Shown piece by piece: positions 56,433-64,000 of a DNA stretch of 64,000 bases. Origin of the DNA: Trichobilharzia szidati (taxonomy: Eukaryota > Platyhelminthes > Trematoda > Strigeidida > Schistosomatidae); NCBI GenBank assembly GCA_944472155.2, contig OX235279.1, forward strand, positions 157,192,199 through 157,256,198. The letters are read 5' to 3'. The notes beneath the pieces were generated by a model. The model had not been told where the DNA came from, did no database searches, and saw nothing but the letters and a program-made list of their open reading frames with translations. Numbering within the stretch: position 1 is the first letter of the stretch; each line of letters opens with the position of its first letter. A program made the translations under genes and the position numbers.

Positions 56433-57310
56433 AAAAGGTATCAACGAAAAGTATGTGTAACAGATTGCATTCAGAAAGTGAGCACTTCTCTTTTTGTAAA
56501 AAAATTTATCACTTAAAAACATTGGGGATGAAAACGGATTTTCGGTAATTCAGTAATTATTGTCTACTGATTGACTCACTGGATCCGAACAATAATAGTT
56601 CAAGTTGCCACATTATCTGAGTGGCATAAAGTTCGGTTTGGAGTGATTAGGAAATGGTTGTTTAGAATGGAAAATAAGTCAGAAAAACATGTGGGATCTA
56701 GGAACAATAAACTACCTGTTGATATACACAGATTTTAGTAAAGTGTATGGTGACTAAGTATTAGTCAGGTTTTTGATGTGGATTGACTCAATAGTATACA
56801 AAACTTGGAACCTGATATCCACTTTCGGCGAAAGTACCACAATGAGTCGTTTCTCCTCATCCTGAGTACCGATCACGTACGACCTTTCACAATTATCACT
56901 CGTCATAGAACTTTTTCTCAATGATCACTATATCGACACATTGAGATACTGCAGTATCCGACTTTTTCGTCAGCTAGATTTCCAGTAATATCAGCAGGAA
57001 TCGCTTCAGTCCACATCGTCAAGACTAAACTTTTCGTTGCAAATCCAACAAAATACTTACTCATAAGGCCAGGGATCACACAGTTAGTTACTGACATATC
57101 CAGTCAGAAATTTCAGAATTTCACAATGACGCATCTAATTTGTTTTGTTTTTACCTGATGCGGGCATCTTAGGGGACAAAGAATAAGTTGAAGGAGTAGG
57201 ACGAACTATATCGTTGTAGCACTAATTTAATAATCCGCGTTGAGACATAAAAACAAAGAATTCATAGAAAATTCTCCTCTCCACTATTTAATCCTCATAG
57301 CTGTACAGTC

Positions 57311-57311
<1 letters not shown>

Positions 57312-57342
<31 letters not shown>
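57312..57342. repeat. (AT)n microsatellite upstream of right gene
   Basis: Slightly longer than its mirror at 17565-17591. Confidence 0.9.
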
Positions 57343-57344
<2 letters not shown>

Positions 57345-57625
57345 CGATGGATAATAACAAGTAGTATTCCTGCGTGTGTTAAAGTTTGACAGCGAATGGA
57401 AGTGCTAAGGTGAGTTAATAATGATCTATGTGATTGAGTTACAATTTATGAGACATAAATGAAAGGGAGTGCTTTTTTCACGTATTTGACAAATCGCTGT
57501 TTTTGTTGTGTTATTCACTTCAAGAACATTTTTTAAAACTTTAACTTGACTTTTGTCTGTTAAGTTTTGATTTTAAACATTTATATAGTCTGGGTAAATT
57601 GTCTTGGCTGTTCCAATAGTTCATT

Positions 57626-58598
57626 ATGTCAAAAGTACCACATAAATGTAATAGGCCGGAGTGTTACTTTTTGGTAGATGATGGAATACAGTGTAATAAC
57701 TGTAAAAAGTGGTATCATAAGATGTGTACTGGATTACGTTGTAGTGCTCCAATATCCCACTGGATGTGCAGAATGTGTTGCTCCCCAAAGATGACTTTGA
57801 TAAGGGAGGCTCACGAACTACTGTCTAAGACTATGGAACTTCCTGATGATAGCGTGGCTAGTAATAGTGACACAGACTGACCGTCTGGAGATGACGCAGC
57901 AAGTGCCATCATGAATGTTACCACACCGGCGGTTACTATCCCAGTTAACTCGAAAGTAAAACCTACTAGGCGTTCGAAGCGTCTTAGTAAGCGAAAGGGT
58001 AACAGAACGGAAGCTGCAAACAGCATCTCAGCACCAGAGAACACTGTAAGCGAAGTTCACCATGAAGGTGGTGCAGACACTGATCTCGATTGTACCATCA
58101 AAAACTGCAGCAGCCCTGAGAAGCAACTGCAGGCAGATGATCAGTGGGTAACGAAAATAAGCAATCGGAAGAAACATAGGTAGGCAAACGTCTGTCACCT
58201 GTAGCCCGGCTGCATCAATAGTGGTGAGAAAAGACGTAGCCACTGCTAAACACGACAAGCTCTCCTTAGACTCTAACATAATTGTTGGAAACTTAGAAGA
58301 GTCCAAAGAATCTGGTCCCGTAAAAAGGCACGATCACGACCTTAAATTAGTGAGTAGTATTATAAGGAAGATGCTCCCAGCGAATTTCCCTGGAGTATCG
58401 ATTAAAAAGCTGATTAGAATAGGCAAAAGAGATGATGAATGTTCTAATCAGCGTAGATTGCTTAAAGTAGTCTTAGGTTCTCCTGATGAACGGAATCATC
58501 TACTGGCTAATGTACACAAGCTTGCCGGGTCAGGAATTTCAGTCAGACCTGATTTATCTCTTGAAGACAGACTTGAAGGAAAAGAAGTTTTGTCTTAG
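57626..58598 (+). pseudogene. Family C LINE ORF1 (right copy)
   Basis: PHD-type finger with CNNCKKWYHKMC intact, but six residues are missing before SHWMC because of an 18-bp deletion at an ACGT microhomology (about 57738). The same TGA and later break as the left copy. The RRM-like block ends at LEDRLEGKEVLS. Confidence 0.75.
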
Positions 58599-58639
58599 CT
58601 AGAAACAAGACGTAAAAATGGTGAGACTAACCTTAAACT

Positions 58640-60971
58640 GGTGGGTTTTCAAATAGTCAGGTCTTGGAAACGTATGCTTCCAAGACCTGTGTGGATAAGC
58701 CGGACCGCATAGGAAGCCTGAAGGTAGTGTACACTAATATACGTAGTATCGGGAACAAATTTCACGAGCCAGGTGTATTAGTGGAAGACCTTAGCGCAAG
58801 TATTGTGGCCATTACTGAAACATGGCTGGTTTCTGGATTAGATGACACACCTGAGCTATGCGGATTTAGTTGCTTGCGCAGCGACAGGGTTAAGGGTCGT
58901 AGAGGTGGCGGGGTTGCTCTGTACATCAACAACTCCCTACATGTTCGTTCCGTGAAATCTGAAGCGCATGACAGTGGGACAAGTGAGGTAATTAGCTCTG
59001 AAGTAAGCTTTGCAACTGGCACTTTACTCATTGGTGTTCTGTATAGAAGTCCCTTTATTTTTAGATCACCTCAAACAATGGAGTAAACACAGTAGCTGTC
59101 TTATTATAGGTGACTTTAATGCACCTCATATAGGCTGGGCTACAGCAGTTCCGGCTGAAATACTGTGAAACCAGAAACCAGTGTAAAAGCTTGATTCACC
59201 AGTCAAGGATAACTTACGAAACCCAGTTATTTAAAAGTTCACCAGGCTGCCCAAAAAGACTCTTATCATATATCAAGAGAAGAACACGTAAGAGTGATGT
59301 TATCCCACCTCTTATGCTTGAAAATGACCAGGCAAACATGGCTGAAGATAACTTGACTAAGGCTGAGGCTTTGTCCAAGCACTTTAGTCAAGTATTCTCT
59401 GATAATATTGATACCAGCTTTGTAACTTTTCCAGAAGGTAACTTGGAAATGGCACCCTTATACATTGGAAAGGATACTGTCCTAAAGTGGCTTCTAAGGC
59501 TCAATCCTGGTAAGTCCAGCGGCCCTGATGAACTCCACCCACGTATATTAACAGCATTGGCTGAAAACATAGCCGTGCCATTGTCCGTAATCTTCAATAT
59601 GTCTCTGGACCAGTCTAAATGTCCAAGAGACTGGAAAGATGCCATCACTAGTCCGGTCTTCAAAACCGGATCTAGAAACTTAGTTCAGAACTATCGTCCT
59701 GTTAGTTTGACCAGTATTGTTGTTAAACTACTAGAAAGAATAATTCGTGATGCCATCATTCAGTTCATTGAAGGGAACAAACTTTTCGCTGTGGAACAGC
59801 ATGGTTTTAGAGCAGGTCATTCTTGCTTGACCAACCTTCTTTTGGCCAGAGAAAGTTGGGCAAGCTCAGCTGATGCTAATATACCGGTGGATGCCATATT
59901 CATCGACTTTAGCAAGGCGTTTGACAGGGTTTCTCATTCAGGTCTTCTAGTAAAGTTAGGTAGTCTGGGAATCAATCAAGTGGTTGCCGACTGGATTCAA
60001 GACTTTCTAAAGGACAGAAGACAGAGTACGAGTTAACGGGGTTTTATCAACATGGGAATCGGTTAAGAGTGGCGTTCCTCAGGGTACAATTCTAGGCCCA
60101 CTTCTTTTCCTGATTTATGTTAATGAGATTCCATCGGTAGTTAAGTCATCCTGCTTACTGTTTGCTGATGACATCAAGACATGGAGGGCTTTACACGATG
60201 ACAGGGATCAACTTGCTTTGCAGGAAGATTTAAACTTGTTAAGTGATTGGTGTAAGCACTGGGCCTTGGAGATTAACTTAAGCAAGAGTGTAGTTATGCA
60301 TGTATCTCATAGTCACGTGCACAATTACTCAATGAATGGCATTGCTCTCCCAGTGGTCACTGAGTACAAGGACTTGGGAGTGGTTGTGCAGCATGACTTG
60401 AAAACAGCAACAAACTGTAGAGCTGCAGCCACTAAGGGTTTTCCAATATTATGGGCCATACGCAAGGCTTTTGCGAACTTCGACGCTGATATATTTCGTA
60501 TATTATATCCGACTTATATCAGACTTATTTCATTTGGAATATGGGATCCAGGCAGCCAGCCCCTGTTTCAAATACGAAATAGACTTATAAGAAAGGGTGC
60601 AAAGAGTAGGAACTAAGCTAATAAAGGGTTTCTCAACCCTCTCATATGAAGAGAGGTTAAGTCGACTGTGTTTATTTCCAGTGTCATACAGACGACTTAG
60701 GGGTGACCTAATACTAGCATACCGTATCCTAAGAAATGATTTTGGAGCAAATTTATCTAATTTATTTCTTCCTTCTAGCACCAACCAATTGCGAGGATAT
60801 CACCTCAAGGTTCAAAAGCCACGGTCGAATCGTCTGCGTTTGGAGATCCGTTTTTCGCATCGGATTGTGAACCATTGGAACTCCCTACCGGAACACGTCG
60901 TATCAGCGCCATCCGTTGATTCATTCAAGGCGAGATTGGACCTCCTGTGTGTAACAAATCGAAAGGGCTAA
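58640..60971 (+). pseudogene. Family C LINE ORF2 (right copy)
   Basis: Endonuclease N-terminal half present; the C-terminal half up to the RT entrance is deleted (junction near 59138). The RT frame is open for 281 codons (59191-60036), with CAG where the left copy has TAG, then broken by a 2-bp deletion near 60024. Motifs B and C continue in the next frame, and the terminal block ends TNRKG-stop, a tail the left copy lacks. Confidence 0.8.
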
Positions 60972-61434
60972 CACAGGCATATAGCCTACTATCCTAAATA
61001 AATTGTAAACTGTAAACTAAATAAATAGAGGTCAACCTTAGGTTTAATAGACATGTGTCAAATAGATGATTGGGGAATGAAGTACATTTGGAAATGTGAG
61101 TATAATACGATAGAGACATAAGATGAGCGAAATATCAAGAGACTAGATAAAACGATGGAATATGATAACGTAAAGTGAAAGAAAATTATGTGAACGGCTG
61201 TACAGTTATGAAAACGTCGAAGAGCATTTTCTTTGCAGAATTTTGTTTTTACGTTGCAGAATTATCATTCTATAATACGGTATTCCGCCGAGTCTCAAAA
61301 ATGGTGTTTGCATGCACAACCTACTTATACAGGGATGGAATAGACGAGTATGTACACTTAGTACCAAATGACCAGCATACGCTTATAGCATTCAATCATC
61401 CCAGTCGGTTAATATATTTTGGGACTTGGGATAT

Positions 61435-61620
61435 GTGGGTTAAAATGTGGGCAGTGTCCGTTTGAATTTGGTCAAAGTGGGCTGTTTTTGATTTTATCAC
61501 GGGTTAGGTGGGAGTAAGTGAACTATTTTAGGAAATGGGCAAAGTGGGCAGCTATTTTCCGTAGACATGGGTAATGTGGGGAATATATAGGAAACACGGG
61601 GAAAGTGGGAAGGTGTTTGA
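61435..61620 (+). repeat. Degenerate GTGGG ladder (right arm)
   Basis: Mirror of 12747-12932. G-rich strand is plus here. Confidence 0.5.
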
Positions 61621-62962
61621 AATAACGTTTTTGTAGCGTAAACATACTTACAGCTGAAGTCTATGAAGTGAGGAACATTATACTATATTATCGATTAATA
61701 TTATTCGATAATATACTCACAGAAACCAAGGACATAACGAGTCAGACTATGTGAGAAACAATACAAAACTACTTAAATTCACTGACATAAATTCAACCCC
61801 ACTAGTCACCTTGCTTTGATGGCCTAAATAACTCACCTATCATCAAACTCACGCGCAAATGTCGTAGATCGCGCTAAACGCAAGCTATGATCAGCCTTGT
61901 CCAAGGACGAAGATTCGAATTCGGGTGAAGGCCCAACAGATTTCGCAACACTCATATTTCATAAAATATATTTTTTTAAGTTAGTCAAAAATGACTTGGT
62001 GAATGTAAAGGGAAGCGATTCAACTTAATGCGACCCCAAATAACTTCTCGTGTTTCCTCTGTCTAAGGTGTTAGCGCTCCCTTCTTTTCACTGCTTTCTG
62101 TAGTTCACCACCCAAACTGATATCAGTGAGTTTGAAGCGTAATCGAATTTTCTCTGACTCAGGTACAGTTTGTGTGAATTCTGTTGCTTTTTCACGCCAA
62201 TCAGTTTAAATGAGACCTGGGGTTCACCAACTAGAATGAAGTTGTAGCGGCATAAAATACCCCAAAATTGACAGCCTACAGCATTCGTAACTTGTCATCA
62301 GATGGTGACCCTTACTGTTTAAGTTGGCTCACTGAGCTGAAGGTTCATAATCAAACATATACGCTGTTTTTTGAAGCTCTGGTTTTTGTTTGTCTGTTCG
62401 TGCACAAACCCTAGCTGGCTAAGCAGTCATCACAATTCGATCTCGATCCCGATATATTTTGTGTTTGGATGGCCAGTCAGACAGATTGATTTGCTTTTCA
62501 TCAACATAGAACAAATACTATGGGGCTATGGGTACACATCGTGTAAACGCCATCCGATTCCCCTTCCAGACTAGTGAGACCTATAACGAACCTCATCCAA
62601 TTTGGTAAACGTTGATATAATTCAGGTGAGTTTTAAGATTCTGTTTGATACGATTGATCAGACACTCATTCTTTTCGTATCCAACTAACTGGAAACCCTA
62701 TCCAGTTCTTTTCCCTCTGTTAGGACAGTGAAGAACATGGCTTCTATACTCCAATGCCGACTTCCTCAAACATGGAGTCACTGACTCGCGATTGCAGTTC
62801 CTTGTGGTTATACGCACTTTGAGTCTGAAAGTGAACATGTGCGCTACCGCGCATGTGTTTACCTCAGGGCTAATTGACCCAACAAGAGATCGATACATTT
62901 GCTTCAATATCCCTCTAACATTAAATTACAAGTCGAGGGCGAAACCCAACTGTCGGTGAAAT

Positions 62963-63211
62963 ACTCCATTATGGATAAGATTTTGTTTTCATAAATCACA
63001 CAGTCTTACACAGTAATATTAACTGATGGCGTTTCGAGCACAAATTATTGCTCATAATCATATCAAGTTACTCACACATAAATGAAGGAAAAAGTTGTGT
63101 GAGTAACTTGATATGATTATGAGCAATAATTTGTGCTCGAAACGTCATCAGTTAAAATTACTGTGTAACACTGTGTGATTTATCAAAATAAAATCTTATC
63201 CATAATGGAGT
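62963..63211. repeat. 116-bp hairpin of Penelope-type terminal units (right arm)
   Basis: Mirror of 11157-11405. Confidence 0.75.
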
Positions 63212-63507
63212 TACACTCTACCTCAGTGCCCAAGTTTTATACTTATATCAATAATATCAGGATCTTGCACCTACCTTCATGGTATGTGGACACCGAACCT
63301 CCAAACGTTATTGAGGTCGTAAAATTTTAGCGATTTCAATTCCGAGTTTCTTATTCATTCTCTTGTATGCAGCCACATTCACACTACTGCGTAATGCCCA
63401 ACTCCCGAAAGCCTTGTAGAACTGTTTCACGGTTGACTCATTGCTTCGTTAGTAGCTACAGACAATGATAAAATAATGGACTTCCTACAATTGGCACCTT
63501 CAGGAAA

Positions 63508-63963
63508 AGCGAATCAACTGCTGGTTAAATTTCTACTCTACGCATCAGCGTCGAACAGAGTATAGAATGGTGGCCAACTTTCTACCTCAATTCATTGACT
63601 TTGTAAAGGCCTTCAATGGTGTTTGTCCCGAAGAACCCTCCAGCCTCACTCACAAACTATTTGAAAACACTGTGTCACATGAATCACAACGGAAAAAGCG
63701 AATCAATTGCGGTGAAAGCAGGAGTGAAGCAAAGGTGTCCTCGTTCACTGACGGTATTCCTAATTGTGAAAGGACAGGCATTCGTTGGACTGATGAGAGA
63801 ACTCTAGAAGATTTGCACTTTGCAGACGATTGATTCCCAATGTCGCGCAAATTGGAATGCTTCCAGGTGAGAACCACAAGTTGGCAGAAGGAACATCGAA
63901 GACAGAACTTCAAGTGAACATAGAGAAGACAGAAGTAATAATCATAGTTTTTCACATAAATTA
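63508..63963 (+). pseudogene. RTE-like LINE RT fragment (right arm)
   Basis: Mirror of 10405-10860. Confidence 0.6.
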
Positions 63964-64000
63964 ATCGTTTCCATGATTAGCATGCCGTTTTTACCGGCAT

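Larger units (their letters stand above)
57610..61020 (+). mobile_element. CR1-like LINE (family C), right-arm copy with 517-bp deletion
   Basis: Mirror of 13360-17290. 3' tail AACTAAATAAATAG near 61015-61028. Confidence 0.75.
36232..64000. repeat. Right arm of giant inverted repeat (palindrome)
   Basis: Reverse complement of 10368-35653 with local differences: LTR element insertion (41403-44397), a 517-bp deletion near 59140, an 18-bp deletion near 57737, a 22-bp deletion near 61180, about 26 extra bp near 60950, microsatellite changes and scattered SNPs. Continues to the window end. Confidence 0.97.

Noticed and set aside
10368..64000. Palindrome as a missed-adapter read chimera
   Set aside because: The arms differ by a 2995-bp insertion with target duplication, several microhomology deletions and clustered coding changes, which one folded molecule could not give. 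Haplotype joining remains open.
1..64000. CRISPR-like arrays, bacterial operons, rRNA or host tRNA genes
   Set aside because: No regularly spaced repeats, Shine-Dalgarno-led operons or rRNA-like sequence seen; introns and retroelements mark the DNA as eukaryotic.

Overview
The window is eukaryotic and reads as schistosome (blood fluke) nuclear DNA. It is AT-rich with long introns and is packed with trematode-type retroelements: CR1/Jockey-like and RTE-like LINEs, a Penelope-like element, a tRNA-derived SINE carrying a hammerhead ribozyme (Sm-alpha-like) and a Ty3/gypsy-type LTR element. No bacterial operons, CRISPR arrays or rRNA genes were seen. The genus is inferred from element types; no database was searched.

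Layout. Positions 1-10367 are a nest of LINEs: the 5' half of one with an intact 610-aa ORF1 (226-2058, minus), an RTE-like remnant (2430-3577, minus), and a minus-strand LINE ORF2 remnant apparently split by a plus-strand LINE (about 5585-9382). That plus-strand LINE is itself interrupted by a fold-back SINE (6836-7316) flanked by a 10-bp target-site duplication. From 10368 to 64000 the sequence is one giant inverted repeat. The left arm (10368-35653) is mirrored by the right arm (36232-64000) around a 578-bp spacer. Paired positions sum to about 71885 near the centre and 74367-74903 further out; the 3000-bp step is an LTR element plus its target duplication, present only in the right arm. 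The outer end of the palindrome lies outside the window.

The only recognisable host gene is present once per arm, in opposite orientations. It is a four-exon gene for a 394-aa ankyrin-repeat plus methyltransferase protein of the Rmt2 (arginine N-methyltransferase 2/GAMT-like) family: left copy 18533-28756 (plus), right copy 46128-56370 (minus). Both reading frames are open. They share a GC-AG intron and have the same methyltransferase core, but differ by 13 nucleotides, all amino-acid-changing, packed into codons 38-86 of the ankyrin region and straddling an intron of about 3.8 kb. A phase-compatible possible terminal exon inside intron 1 also differs only by replacements.

The rest of each arm is transposon debris inside and around the gene: a CR1-like LINE with PHD-finger ORF1, a Penelope-like element with RT and GIY-YIG remnants, several RTE-like fragments, a decayed SINE, an unclassified dispersed repeat and AT microsatellites. 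Arm-specific deletions at short microhomologies, microsatellite length differences and the one-sided LTR insertion show that the arms are distinct sequences, not a read folded back on itself. Whether they are a true genomic palindrome or two haplotypes joined by the assembler cannot be settled from sequence alone.
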